From the NCBI GenBank assembly GCA_900768525.1, contig CAAGDF010000031.1:1-22506 (forward strand): DNA of 22,506 nucleotides. The letters run 5' to 3'. The stretch's first letter is position 1; each line of letters begins with the position of its first letter. Below are positions 1 through 7,540 of the stretch, one piece after another. Below the pieces are notes generated by a model. It searched no databases, was not told where the DNA came from, and worked only from the letters and a program-made list of their open reading frames with translations. Both the position numbers and the translations under genes were made by a program. This DNA comes from Clostridia bacterium (GTDB lineage Bacteria > Bacillota > Clostridia > Christensenellales > Borkfalkiaceae).

Positions 1-221
1 CCTTCTTGAACTAAATCGTAAGAATCGCTGAGCATATAGCCTAATTCGTTCTTGTGCCTAATATCGCCATACAGGTCGGCATACATTTTCTGCGCACGGC
101 TTCCTAAGTAGCCTATCTGGAAACGTAGTTCCATAAATGCGATAAGTTCTGCCATTTCAAGCACGTTGTTTTGCGAGATTTCTTCTTTCATAATGCTGAA
201 ATCTAATATTTTTCTTTTCAT
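1..221 (-). CDS. Unrecognised protein, N-terminal 73 residues, runs off the left edge
   Basis: An open frame starts at an ATG at 219-221 (minus strand) and reads leftward without a stop past position 1. A strong ribosome binding site, GGAGGT, lies 8 nt upstream (230-235), which fixes the start and supports real translation. The visible product begins MKRKILDFSIMKEEIS and is charged and apparently soluble; no signal peptide or membrane segment is visible. The stretch near the edge, LSDSYDLVQE, reminds me of accessory proteins of Firmicutes conjugative elements (SDGYDLVQ-like), but that is from memory and weak. The gene points away from the tRNA-Ser gene and is preceded by a long gene-poor stretch. 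Its function is unknown. That it belongs to a mobile element is an inference from position only. Confidence 0.6.
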   Translation of the reverse strand, partial: MKRKILDFSIMKEEISQNNVLEMAELIAFMELRFQIGYLGSRAQKMYADLYGDIRHKNELGYMLSDSYDLVQE

Positions 222-231
222 TTGGATTTAC

Positions 232-518
232 CTCCGATTTATTTTCGCCTTTCGGCAAAAACGGGGTAGCACCGGGGAAAGATAGAAGTTTTTTCACTTT
301 GATGTCGATTACACGGAAGTCAACGAAAAAGCACCAAAATTGTTGCGTAAATAAAAAAAGTGGTTACGCATCAATTTGTCGCATAACCTCAACAATAAGC
401 CAAACTCAATATAAAATCTATTTTTTAATACCTTAAAAGTTTTCTGTAACAATTTTTTGCCGTTGACTTGCGCTTTTCACTGTGCTACAAACGTAGACCG
501 AAAGGCGATAAATCGGAG
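232..518. repeat. Long inverted repeat, arms 232-255 and 498-518
   Basis: The arm at 498-518 reads CCGAAAGGCGATAAATCGGA plus G. Its reverse complement is repeated at 232-255 with only a 3-nt TTT insertion in the middle, so 21 of 21 arm bases match. The arms are 242 nt apart. The left arm includes four bases (GGAG, 232-235) of the Shine-Dalgarno site of the left-edge gene, so base pairing in a minus-strand transcript would hide that site. It could equally be the terminal inverted repeats of a ~290-bp miniature element. Confidence 0.55.
351..388 (-). terminator. Rho-independent terminator, minus strand
   Basis: On the minus strand GGTTATGC (388-381) pairs with GCGTAACC (369-362), an 8-bp stem with one G-U pair, followed after two bases by seven T (359-353). 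No gene ends immediately upstream, so it may end a small RNA or a leader transcript of the left-edge gene. Confidence 0.5.
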
Positions 519-540
519 AGCGTAAATATAAAGTCATAAG

Positions 541-574
541 AAAAAAGGCGGTAGAATCAACGTTCTATCGCCTT
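541..574 (-). terminator. Rho-independent terminator, minus strand
   Basis: A 12-bp stem (arms 545-556 and 563-574, one G-U pair) with a 6-nt loop is followed on the minus strand by a T-run (546-541). It lies 168 nt past the tRNA-Ser gene and after another terminator, so it is probably a backup terminator or ends a separate short transcript. Confidence 0.6.
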
Positions 575-702
575 AAATCGGGATTTTATTGAGTTATTTT
601 ATAAAGTTACCGTGAGTATCTCTTTTCTGCGTCAGATAATGGTCTGAACGCTTTATTTGATATTGTTTTGTTTGAAAAACGATACCTGCAACTCCTTTTA
701 GA

Positions 703-737
703 CAAAAGTAAAAGAGCCGCGTGTTCAAACGCGACTC
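703..737 (-). terminator. Terminator of the tRNA-Ser transcript
   Basis: Just past the tRNA 3' end, the minus strand reads GAGTCGCGT, a 6-nt loop, then ACGCGGCTC (arms 729-737 and 714-722, one G-U pair), followed by TTTTACTTTT. Only 4 nt separate it from the CCA end of the tRNA gene. Confidence 0.75.
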
Positions 738-741
738 CCTG

Positions 742-832
742 TGGCGGAGGAATGGGGATTTGAACCCCAGATACGCTTATGACGTATACACGATTTCCAA
801 TCGTGCGCCTTCGACCACTCAGCCATTCCTCC
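742..832 (-). tRNA. tRNA-Ser, anticodon GGA
   Basis: The 91-nt minus-strand gene folds as a class II tRNA. The acceptor stem is GGAGGAA/TTCCTCC with discriminator G and an encoded CCA (744-742). The D-arm carries GGCTGAGTGGTCGAAGGC. The anticodon loop TTGGAAA gives anticodon GGA (798-796). A long variable arm (GTATACGTCATAAGCGTAT region) and the T-arm GGGGTTCAAATCCCC follow. The long variable arm and anticodon together mean serine. It reads UCC/UCU codons. It is followed immediately by its own terminator, so it is a single-gene unit. Its 3' end borders the gene-poor left region, a classic position for integrases to use. Confidence 0.97.
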
Positions 833-838
833 AGTCGA

Positions 839-868
839 ATGCTATTCGGCAATATGCCTTGCCGTCAA
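839..868 (-). promoter_or_regulatory. Possible promoter for tRNA-Ser
   Basis: On the minus strand TTGACG (868-863) and TAGCAT (844-839) are separated by 18 nt, with the -10 box ending 6 nt before the mature tRNA 5' end. The -35 is good and the -10 weak, so this is tentative. Confidence 0.35.
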
Positions 869-937
869 CTTCTAAAGTATATATTATTTAATATTCGTTT
901 GTCAATCATTTTTTTAAACTTTTTACTTTTTTTCGAT

Positions 938-984
938 TTTATAAACTAAACCGCCACAGAGGTAAAAATTCAACTGCGGCGGTT
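938..984 (-). terminator. Terminator of the P-type ATPase-nrnA transcript
   Basis: On the minus strand AACCGCCGCAG (984-974) pairs with CTGTGGCGGTT (959-949) with one mismatch. It is followed by TTTAGTTTATAAAATC. It lies 30 nt past the nrnA stop. A short palindrome, ACTATA-5 nt-TATAGT, lies between stop and stem (986-1002). Confidence 0.65.
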
Positions 985-1014
985 GACTATAGGCTTTATA
1001 GTTTTTTTATACTC

Positions 1015-1977
1015 TTATTCGAGCGTGGCGGCGATTTCGTCAAGCTCAAGCAGCATGCGCTTTGCCTCGTCGAAATCTTTAAGCGTTGCTCCGCTTGCTT
1101 TTGCATGCCCGCCACCGCCGTATTTGACGGCGATCGGGTTGATATTATACCCCGAAGAGCGCAGTTCGCACAACACCCCCCGCTCTGTTTCGGTAAAGTT
1201 AACCCAAATGTTTACGCCCTTTATATCTGCCATAACGCCCACCATTCCGCGCGATACGGAAAAACTGTCCATACCCGATTCTTCGACCTCTTTTGCGGTA
1301 TTGAACAAGTAGCCGACGTTATGTTCGGTAAATTTTGCTTTAAGCGTAAATGCTGCACGCGTTCTTACTCTTTCCAGATTTTCTTTATATAAATTGCCGT
1401 AAATGGTCTGACAATCGGCCCCGCTATCCAATAAAAGCGCGGCGCGGCGCATTGTGTCGCCGTTTACGCAGTCGTAACGAAATCTGCCCGAATCGGTCGC
1501 TAACCCCGTGAACAATGCGTCGGCGGCGTTCTTGTTTATCTTCCAGCCGACTTCGCGCGCGAAATCGGTGACAAGCCCGCAACAACTTTCGGCTTCGCTG
1601 TCGATAAGCTCGATATCGCACCATTTTTCAACGTAAATGTGGTGGTCGAAACGAATACTTTTATCGGCAAGTTTGTAGCGATCGTCGGCAATCATTGCGC
1701 GGTCGGGCGTGTCGAGCACGATGCAAAGCGCACCCGAAAAAATATCGTCTGCAAGCGTTTGCGGGTCGCAACCGTACACAAAACCGTAACGCCCTGCCGG
1801 ATCGCCGGTCAGATATACTTTTTTACCGGGATAGTTTTCTTCTATTAAAAAACGCATGCCCGCCTGACTGCCGATAGCGTCGCCGTCGGGAAAAGAATGA
1901 CGATGAAGAATTATTACTTCATGTTTTTCTATTTCGTTGACTATACTTTTCAGATCCGTACCGAGAAGATTTTTCAT
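1015..1977 (-). CDS. nrnA: DHH/DHHA1 phosphoesterase, NrnA-type oligoribonuclease / PAP phosphatase
   Basis: The 320-residue protein shows the DHH-family metal motifs in order: HRHSFPDGDAIGS (residues 25-37, Asp31/Asp33), VLDTPDR (87-93), FDHH (110-113) and GLATDSGRFRYD in the middle. The C-terminal DHHA1 substrate-binding motif is GGGGHAKASGA. This order and length match bifunctional NrnA. Members degrade 2-5 nt RNA fragments and hydrolyse 3'-phosphoadenosine 5'-phosphate, and some act on pGpG or pApA. It is a cytoplasmic, Mn2+-dependent enzyme by family knowledge. The start ATG (1975-1977) is preceded by AGGG. It follows the P-type ATPase gene by 15 nt and probably shares its promoter. Some homologues prefer c-di-AMP breakdown products, and c-di-AMP controls K+ transport in Firmicutes, so its place near trkAH may matter; that link is inference. 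Confidence 0.9.
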   Translation of the reverse strand: MKNLLGTDLKSIVNEIEKHEVIILHRHSFPDGDAIGSQAGMRFLIEENYPGKKVYLTGDPAGRYGFVYGCDPQTLADDIFSGALCIVLDTPDRAMIADDRYKLADKSIRFDHHIYVEKWCDIELIDSEAESCCGLVTDFAREVGWKINKNAADALFTGLATDSGRFRYDCVNGDTMRRAALLLDSGADCQTIYGNLYKENLERVRTRAAFTLKAKFTEHNVGYLFNTAKEVEESGMDSFSVSRGMVGVMADIKGVNIWVNFTETERGVLCELRSSGYNINPIAVKYGGGGHAKASGATLKDFDEAKRMLLELDEIAATLE

Positions 1978-1992
1978 TTGTTATTCCCTATT

Positions 1993-4329
1993 CTATATAT
2001 TTTTATTTATACGATTTTTAACCTTTTTACGTATAAGTTGAGTTAAAAGCGATATCCAGCGGATGACCGACGCTTCGCATATGGCGAACAAAATACAAAG
2101 CACCCATGCCCTGAGCGATACCGAATTGATGTCGAACCAATTGGAAAAAACAAGTATGCATAAGGCAAATCCGCTTACGCAAAACGCCATTACCGCACCG
2201 CGGTATTTGTTCACCGGACGTATTATATTCCACAATATTATAAAACCGCCGACCGACAGCAGATAGGTACTCGACGTACTGATATCGGCATATGGTATAG
2301 AAAACAAGTTTGAGAACGAAACAAGCGCGACAATCGCAAAAAACGAAGTAAGTGCGGCAGGGAGCGACCGAACGAGCGTTTCGACTATGAATTTTCCGCG
2401 CTGCTTGCTTTCGTTAGGTTCTAAGGTGAGCAAAAACGCAGGCACGCCGATATTGAACAGCGAAACGAGCGCGATCTGCGACGGCTTAATCGGGTAAAGA
2501 TCCAGACTAAGTATAGAATACACGCCGAGCAACAACGAGAAAATGTTTTTATACAAAAACAAAGTAGCAGTTCTTGTAATATTGTTTACGTCGCGCCGAC
2601 CTTCGGCAACAACGCTTTTCATGTGTGAAAAATCGGAATCGAGCAAGACCACCTGCGCAGCCTCGCGAGCGGCGTCGCTGCCGGATCCCATGGCAATAGA
2701 GCAATCGGCTTCCTTCATTGCGAGAATGTCGTTTACGCCGTCGCCGGTCATTGCGACTTTAAGACCGCAATCTTTGAACGCAAGCACGAGTTTTTTCTTT
2801 TGCTCGGGCGTGACGCGACCGAAAACTACATATTTTTTAACGGCTTCGGCGATATCCGCATCGGTTAAAAGCGTCGTCGCGTCGACGTACTTTTCCCAAC
2901 CTTTTATACCCGCCTCTGCGGCAACGTGCGAAACGGTGATCGGGTTATCGCCCGAAATAACGCGTATCGCAACGCCCTGTTTTTCAAAATACGCAAATAC
3001 GTCTTTGGCATTATCGCGCAGTTCGTTCTTTAAGCATACAAGCGAAACCTCGGTCTTTGCGCCGCGGGTAACGGTAAACGCAAGCACGCGCTTGCCCTGT
3101 TCTGCAAAGCCTTTCACCTTATCGTTGTACAGCGCGAACATATCGCCGTCAAGCACGCGTTCGGGCGCGCCGAGCATTAGCAATGCGCCGTCCTCGCACT
3201 CGACTTCGGACCGCTTTTTCGTCGAATCGAAATTGTGCACTTTCGCGTTTTCAAACAATGCGCCGCCCGCAAACGAACGTTTAAGCGCGGACATTGTGCT
3301 GTTTTCGTCGGTAATGGTGGCAACGTAGCGGCAGAAAAGAGCTTTCATTTCCTGCGTTTTTCTATCGCTCGGCGCAGTGTTTTCGTAAGCCGTAAAATTG
3401 GTCACGTTCATACGGTCGGACGTTATGGTTCCGGTTTTATCCACGCACAAAACGTCAACGCGGGCAAGCGTTTCCGTACTTCTCATGTCGTGCAGAAGCA
3501 CGCTTTCTTTACCGAGCCTTATCGCACTTAACGCCAGCGCGACCGTAGTTAAAAGATACATGCCCTCCGGGATCATGCCGATAATCGCGCCGACCATCGA
3601 TTCGACCGATTGCTTGAAAGTAAGATGTTCAGCCGTATACGACTTGACGAACAGACACACGCCGACGGGAATAATCGCTATACCCGCAAATAAAATAATG
3701 CGCTCGATATCCTTGATCATCTCGGACTTTTTATCCTTGATTTCCTTGGCTTGCGCCATCAGTTTTGCCGAGTAAGAATTTTTGCCCACCGCGCTGAGCG
3801 TTGCGGTGCAACTGCCCGAAATCACAAAACTGCCCGATTTAAGTTCCGAACCGCACGTTTTATCGACCGCGTCGGCTTCACCCGTTAAAAGCGATTCGTT
3901 TACGAGCATATCGCCCGATTCCACCACGCCGTCGGCGGGGATTTGCTGACCGCCTTTGAGCACAACCAGGTCGCCGAGCACGAGTTTATCCGCCGGCAGC
4001 GAGATTTGCTTTCCGTCGCGGATTACGGTATATTCTGCCTGGGCAAGCAGATTCAGTCTGTCGATTACGATTTTTGAACGCACTTGCTGAAAAATACCGA
4101 TTATTACGTTTGCGAAAATAATCGGCAAAAACGTAAGCTCTCTGTACGATTCGCTTGAAATAAGCAAAATGGATATTATTGCAAATATCGCATTGAAATA
4201 TGTGAATATGTTCCTGAATATTATTGAAAAATATGACTGATTGCTCCGTCGCTTTACTTTATTGCCGTCGCCGCGTTTTTCTCTTAAAGCGGCTTCTTCG
4301 GCGGTCAGTCCTTTTTTATTTATTTCCAT
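1993..4329 (-). CDS. P-type cation-transporting ATPase (P2-like, Ca2+/Mg2+ type)
   Basis: The 778-residue membrane pump has all core P-type ATPase parts. An N-terminal hydrophobic pair (residues ~35-85) leads to the actuator motif LLTGEAD (148-153). M4 carries GMIPEGM (251-257), the phosphorylation site is DKTGT (Asp297), the nucleotide domain has LGAPE (386-390), the hinge is TGDGVND (528-534), and five to six C-terminal membrane segments follow. IPEG in M4 argues for Ca2+/Mg2+-type P2 or related P3 pumps and against heavy-metal pumps, which have CPC. There is no N-terminal metal-binding domain. The length and motif set resemble the ~780-aa streptococcal 'MgtA' pump reported as a Ca2+ exporter; this is recalled, not searched. 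LGAPE replaces the usual KGAPE. The gene is read from a strong promoter at 4420-4448 with a ~85-nt leader, and nrnA follows. Confidence 0.88.
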   Translation of the reverse strand: MEINKKGLTAEEAALREKRGDGNKVKRRSNQSYFSIIFRNIFTYFNAIFAIISILLISSESYRELTFLPIIFANVIIGIFQQVRSKIVIDRLNLLAQAEYTVIRDGKQISLPADKLVLGDLVVLKGGQQIPADGVVESGDMLVNESLLTGEADAVDKTCGSELKSGSFVISGSCTATLSAVGKNSYSAKLMAQAKEIKDKKSEMIKDIERIILFAGIAIIPVGVCLFVKSYTAEHLTFKQSVESMVGAIIGMIPEGMYLLTTVALALSAIRLGKESVLLHDMRSTETLARVDVLCVDKTGTITSDRMNVTNFTAYENTAPSDRKTQEMKALFCRYVATITDENSTMSALKRSFAGGALFENAKVHNFDSTKKRSEVECEDGALLMLGAPERVLDGDMFALYNDKVKGFAEQGKRVLAFTVTRGAKTEVSLVCLKNELRDNAKDVFAYFEKQGVAIRVISGDNPITVSHVAAEAGIKGWEKYVDATTLLTDADIAEAVKKYVVFGRVTPEQKKKLVLAFKDCGLKVAMTGDGVNDILAMKEADCSIAMGSGSDAAREAAQVVLLDSDFSHMKSVVAEGRRDVNNITRTATLFLYKNIFSLLLGVYSILSLDLYPIKPSQIALVSLFNIGVPAFLLTLEPNESKQRGKFIVETLVRSLPAALTSFFAIVALVSFSNLFSIPYADISTSSTYLLSVGGFIILWNIIRPVNKYRGAVMAFCVSGFALCILVFSNWFDINSVSLRAWVLCILFAICEASVIRWISLLTQLIRKKVKNRINKNI

Positions 4330-4419
4330 GTAACTCCAAATTCTTTACGTTTCGGCGGCAAAAACCGCCTCGGGCACAGCGCACATACACATTATTATGC
4401 GCAATGCAACGTGTAAAGT

Positions 4420-4448
4420 ATAATAACTTTTTATCGGCTTTTTGTCAA
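4420..4448 (-). promoter_or_regulatory. Promoter for the P-type ATPase-nrnA operon
   Basis: On the minus strand a perfect TTGACA (4448-4443) is separated by 17 nt from TATTAT (4425-4420). Transcription would start near 4413, giving a leader of about 85 nt before the ATG at 4329. Confidence 0.75.
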
Positions 4449-4566
4449 ACGTTTTTCATCACTTGTAATAATACGCTCATGTGCGCGATTTTCCTAAGCA
4501 ATTCGCAGCGCATACCGTGCCTTACCTTCGACCGCGACGCGTTTTTCAAGTTATGCCTTTAATCGT

Positions 4567-4596
4567 TTGCAATAAACGGCGGACAAGTGTTATAAT
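4567..4596 (+). promoter_or_regulatory. Promoter for trkA-trkH
   Basis: TTGCAA (4567-4572) and a perfect TATAAT (4591-4596) are separated by 18 nt. Transcription would begin near 4603, about 104 nt upstream of the trkA ATG. This also excludes in-frame starts inside the promoter. Confidence 0.65.
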
Positions 4597-4706
4597 AGCA
4601 GCGAAAATGCGGCAGTGTGCGCTATACTTACCGATATACCTTTTTCGGGTAAAATATACCGAAAATCGATTTTATTCGGGCTATGCGCGCCGCTTTGGGA
4701 GTAATT

Positions 4707-6071
4707 ATGAAAATCGTTTTGGTCGGTTGCGGAAAAATCGGAAAAACCATAATTGAAAGCCTTGTTCGCGAAAAACATGACGTTACGGCTATCGACGTCA
4801 ATCCGAAAGTGGTTGAGTCGGTAACGAACTTTTACGACGTTATGACGCTTTGCGGCAACGCGACCGATTATACCATTCTGAAAGAGGCCGCGGTGGATAA
4901 AGCCGATTTGTTTATTGCCGTTACCGATTCGGACGAACTGAACATGCTCAGCTGCCTTTCGGCAAAGCAACTCGGTGCGACTTACACGGTTGCGAGAATA
5001 AGAAATCTTGAAAACAACACCGAAAGTCTGGAGTTTATGCAAAAGAACATCAATCTTTCGATGGCGATCAACCCAGAACTTATGACCGCGCAGGCAATTT
5101 ATAACGTTATTAAATTGCCGTCGGCTTCTAAAGTGGAAATTTTCTCGAGCCGACACCTTAGAATGATCGAACTCGTTTTGCCCGAAAAATCGCCCTTTGT
5201 GGACAAAACGCTTAAAGACCTGAGAAAAGGCAGGAAAGAGCGTTTTCTTATATGTACTATCGGGCGAGGCGAAGAAGTGTTCGCCCCGAACGGCGATTTC
5301 GTGCTTAAAGCAGGCGACAAGCTCGGTCTTATCGTTTCGGAATCGGACGTGCAAAAAGTGTTCGCCCTGCTCGGTATTCAGCATAAACCCGTAACGGGCG
5401 TTATGATTATCGGCGCGGGAATTATCGCAAGATATCTTTCGAGAATGCTCGCCGACGACCATATCGCGGTAAGGCTTATCGAGAGCGACGAAAAACTGTG
5501 CGACGAAATTTGCGATCAGCTAAGCCCTAACGTTACGCTTATACAGGGCGACGGCACAAACCAGACCTTGCTTATGGAAGAGGGGCTAAACGCCACCGAC
5601 GCGTTTCTTACGCTTACGGGCAAAGACGAACTGAACATTCTTATGTCCTTTTACGCGCGCTCCAAAAACGTGCCTAAGCTCGTAACGAAAGTTAACATCA
5701 ACGAATATGCGTCGCTTGCCGAACAGCTCGGCTTGAACTGCATTATGACGCCGAGAAAGATCGTTGCCGACGCGATAGTGAAATATGCGCGCGCGCTCGA
5801 AAGCTCTCTCGGCAGTCAAATAGAAACTCTTTACTCGCTTATGAACGGCAAGGCGGAAGCTGCGGAATTCAAGATTTTGCCCGATTTCAAGCACACGGGT
5901 GTTCCGCTTAAAATGCTGAAAATTAAAAAGGACTATATTGTTGCCGGTATTATCCGTAAGCGTAAAGCGGTCATCCCCGGCGGCGACGACGTGATTTTAG
6001 CCGACGACCATGTAATAGTCATTGCGGCGGGCAAAACGCTGCATTCGCTTTCGGATATTTTCGAGGATTGA
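4707..6071 (+). CDS. trkA: Trk system potassium uptake protein TrkA, NAD-binding regulator
   Basis: The 454-residue protein is a tandem RCK protein: TrkA_N, TrkA_C, TrkA_N, TrkA_C. The first Rossmann motif is GCGKIG (residues 7-12), with an acidic residue at the end of strand 2 (AID, Asp30). The second is GAGIIA (236-241). The C-terminal module ends GDDVILADDHVIVIAAG, typical of TrkA_C. The length equals full-length TrkA rather than single-copy KtrA. It forms a cytoplasmic ring that binds NAD(H) or nucleotides and gates TrkH. I chose the ATG at 4707 because GGGAG lies 6 nt upstream and the protein then starts directly with the Rossmann strand; the in-frame ATG at 4683 would add eight residues without family support. 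Its stop is 4 nt before the trkH start, so translation is probably coupled. Confidence 0.95.
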   Translation: MKIVLVGCGKIGKTIIESLVREKHDVTAIDVNPKVVESVTNFYDVMTLCGNATDYTILKEAAVDKADLFIAVTDSDELNMLSCLSAKQLGATYTVARIRNLENNTESLEFMQKNINLSMAINPELMTAQAIYNVIKLPSASKVEIFSSRHLRMIELVLPEKSPFVDKTLKDLRKGRKERFLICTIGRGEEVFAPNGDFVLKAGDKLGLIVSESDVQKVFALLGIQHKPVTGVMIIGAGIIARYLSRMLADDHIAVRLIESDEKLCDEICDQLSPNVTLIQGDGTNQTLLMEEGLNATDAFLTLTGKDELNILMSFYARSKNVPKLVTKVNINEYASLAEQLGLNCIMTPRKIVADAIVKYARALESSLGSQIETLYSLMNGKAEAAEFKILPDFKHTGVPLKMLKIKKDYIVAGIIRKRKAVIPGGDDVILADDHVIVIAAGKTLHSLSDIFED

Positions 6072-6075
6072 CGGT

Positions 6076-7539
6076 ATGAATTACAGATTTATTTTCAACC
6101 TGATCGGAAAAGTGCTGAAAGCCGAAGGATTGCTGTTGCTTTTGCCGACCTTGGTTTCCGCATTGTATTGGGAAAAAGCATTTTTTTATCTTGGCGGTTC
6201 GGCTGTCGTAATTTTTCTTATAGGTACGCTGCTTACCTGCCTTTGCAGACATCACAGCGGTTACTTTTTCGCAAAAGAGGGATTTATCTCCGTTGCCCTT
6301 ACTTGGGTGGCGATCTCGGTGTTCGGCGCGCTGCCGTTCGCTATAAGCGGTGAAATTCCCAACTATATAGACGCGCTGTTCGAAATGGTCAGCGGTTTCA
6401 CGACTACAGGCGCATCGATCGTGCCCAACGTTGAAAAACTCAGCAACGGTATGAATATGTGGCGGTGCTTTTCGCACTGGGTCGGCGGTATGGGGATTAT
6501 CGTTTTCGTTATCGCGCTGAGCGACAGAGTGCCCGATCAGTCAATGTACGTTCTGCGGGCGGAAATGCCCGGCCCTATCGTCGGTAAACTCGTACCGCGC
6601 GCCAAACAGACATCTGCCATACTGTACATCATCTACATTGCTATGACGGTTATAATGTTTGTTTTTCTGCTGTGCGGAGGCGAAATGAACCTTTTTGAGG
6701 CAGCGTGCCACTCATTCGGAACGGCAGGCACGGGCGGCTTCGGAATAAAAGCCGATAGCCTTGCCGGTTACGGCGCGTATTCGCAATGGGTTATCGCAGT
6801 GTTTATGATGCTGTTCGGCATCAATTTCAATCTGTACTATCTTATACTCGTCGGCAAGATAAAAAGTTTCTTCAAAAGCAGCGAAATGTGGACCTATATG
6901 TCGATTATCGTGTGTTCAACTGCACTCATATCCTGGAACACTCTATCCATGTGCGCTAACTTTTCCGAGGCGGTGCGCAACGCTTTCGTGCAGGTTACGT
7001 CCATAATTACGACTACCGGTTTCTCGTCGCTGAACTATGATTTGTGGCCTACCCTTTCAAAAGCCATATTATTTATATTGATGTTCATCGGCGGGTGCGC
7101 GGGTTCTACCGCAGGCGGTTTTAAAGTTTCAAGACTCGTTATTGTCTTTAAAAAGATCGTGAACGACCTTAAGCAAATGCTTCATCCGCGTACGAAAACC
7201 GCGCTTATGTTCGAAGGCAAAAGGCTTGACGATCAGACGGTAAACGGCGTTTGTTCTTACTCTATCGTTTACTTTTTGCTTATAGGAATTATGTTCTTAC
7301 TGCTTTGCTTAGACCCTGCGACGGCAAACATGAACGGCGCGCTCGAAAGCAATCTGTCTGCGGTGGTATCCTGCTTTAACAACGTCGGTCCAGCCCTCGG
7401 GTTTGCAGGTCCCGCGTCGAGTTACGCAAACTATTCGATTTTTTCTAAAATTATATTAACCCTTGCAATGCTCCTCGGCAGATTGGAAATTTACCCGATG
7501 CTGTTGTTCTTAACGCCGACTACATGGCTTAAAAAATAA
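6076..7539 (+). CDS. trkH: Trk system potassium uptake protein TrkH, membrane channel subunit
   Basis: The 487-residue integral membrane protein has the four pore loops of the Trk/Ktr/HKT superfamily, each with the filter glycine: SGFTTTGAS (~107-114), GTAGTGGFG, ITTTGFSS and NNVGPALG. The conserved GGCAGSTAGGFK stretch, which follows pore loop 3 and belongs to the gating region, is present. The long hydrophobic N-terminus (two extra segments before pore loop 1) favours TrkH over the shorter KtrB. It takes K+ (with H+ or Na+ in some members) across the cytoplasmic membrane under TrkA control. The ATG at 6076 lies 4 nt after the trkA stop with GAGG upstream; an upstream in-frame ATG at 6022 lies inside trkA and is unlikely. 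A strong hairpin terminator follows. Confidence 0.95.
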   Translation: MNYRFIFNLIGKVLKAEGLLLLLPTLVSALYWEKAFFYLGGSAVVIFLIGTLLTCLCRHHSGYFFAKEGFISVALTWVAISVFGALPFAISGEIPNYIDALFEMVSGFTTTGASIVPNVEKLSNGMNMWRCFSHWVGGMGIIVFVIALSDRVPDQSMYVLRAEMPGPIVGKLVPRAKQTSAILYIIYIAMTVIMFVFLLCGGEMNLFEAACHSFGTAGTGGFGIKADSLAGYGAYSQWVIAVFMMLFGINFNLYYLILVGKIKSFFKSSEMWTYMSIIVCSTALISWNTLSMCANFSEAVRNAFVQVTSIITTTGFSSLNYDLWPTLSKAILFILMFIGGCAGSTAGGFKVSRLVIVFKKIVNDLKQMLHPRTKTALMFEGKRLDDQTVNGVCSYSIVYFLLIGIMFLLLCLDPATANMNGALESNLSAVVSCFNNVGPALGFAGPASSYANYSIFSKIILTLAMLLGRLEIYPMLLFLTPTTWLKK

Positions 7540-7540
7540 G

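Larger units (their letters stand above)
222..741. other. 520-nt gene-poor stretch between the left-edge gene and tRNA-Ser
   Basis: No convincing gene lies here. What is visible: the ribosome binding site of the left-edge gene (230-235), two arms of an imperfect 21-bp inverted repeat (232-255 and 498-518), and three hairpins each followed by a T-run on the minus strand (353-388, 541-574, 705-737). A 34-codon minus-strand ORF at 433-537 has no Shine-Dalgarno site and is not called. The repeated minus-strand terminators suggest short minus-strand transcripts, possibly small RNAs or the decayed end of an inserted element. Confidence 0.5.
4330..4706. other. 377-nt divergent control region between the P-type ATPase and trkA
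   Basis: The region holds two divergent promoters (minus 4420-4448, plus 4567-4596) and a leader for each gene. The ATPase leader contains two small hairpins on the minus strand (GCGCATA...TGTGCGC near 4402-4380, and GGCGG-loop-CCGCC near 4368-4352). The trkA leader contains the 12-bp palindrome AAAATCGATTTT. I looked for yybP-ykoY (Mn2+), Mg2+ and ydaO (c-di-AMP) riboswitch signatures and do not see them. Positions 4449-4566 show nothing recognisable. Confidence 0.5.

Noticed and set aside
433..537. 34-codon minus-strand ORF after the 541-574 terminator
   Set aside because: No ribosome binding site, the start abuts a terminator hairpin, and there is no other support.
607..852. 81-codon minus-strand ORF
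   Set aside because: It runs straight through the tRNA-Ser gene and its terminator.
2543..3328. 261-codon plus-strand ORF
   Set aside because: Antisense shadow of the P-type ATPase, which has full conserved motifs; composition is Ser/Thr-rich as expected of an opposite-frame shadow.
4668..4690. CCGAAAATCGATTTTATTCG near the trkA leader as a further repeat copy
   Set aside because: It resembles the element only loosely, lies 5' rather than 3' of a gene, and lacks CTATA; it is better explained as a simple AT palindrome.
4330..4706. Metal or c-di-AMP riboswitch in the ATPase or trkA leader
   Set aside because: Both leaders are short and lack the conserved signatures of yybP-ykoY, M-box or ydaO RNAs; only small hairpins are seen.
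4590..5462. 290-codon minus-strand ORF
   Set aside because: Antisense of trkA; His/Arg/Asn/Phe-rich shadow without a domain or ribosome site.
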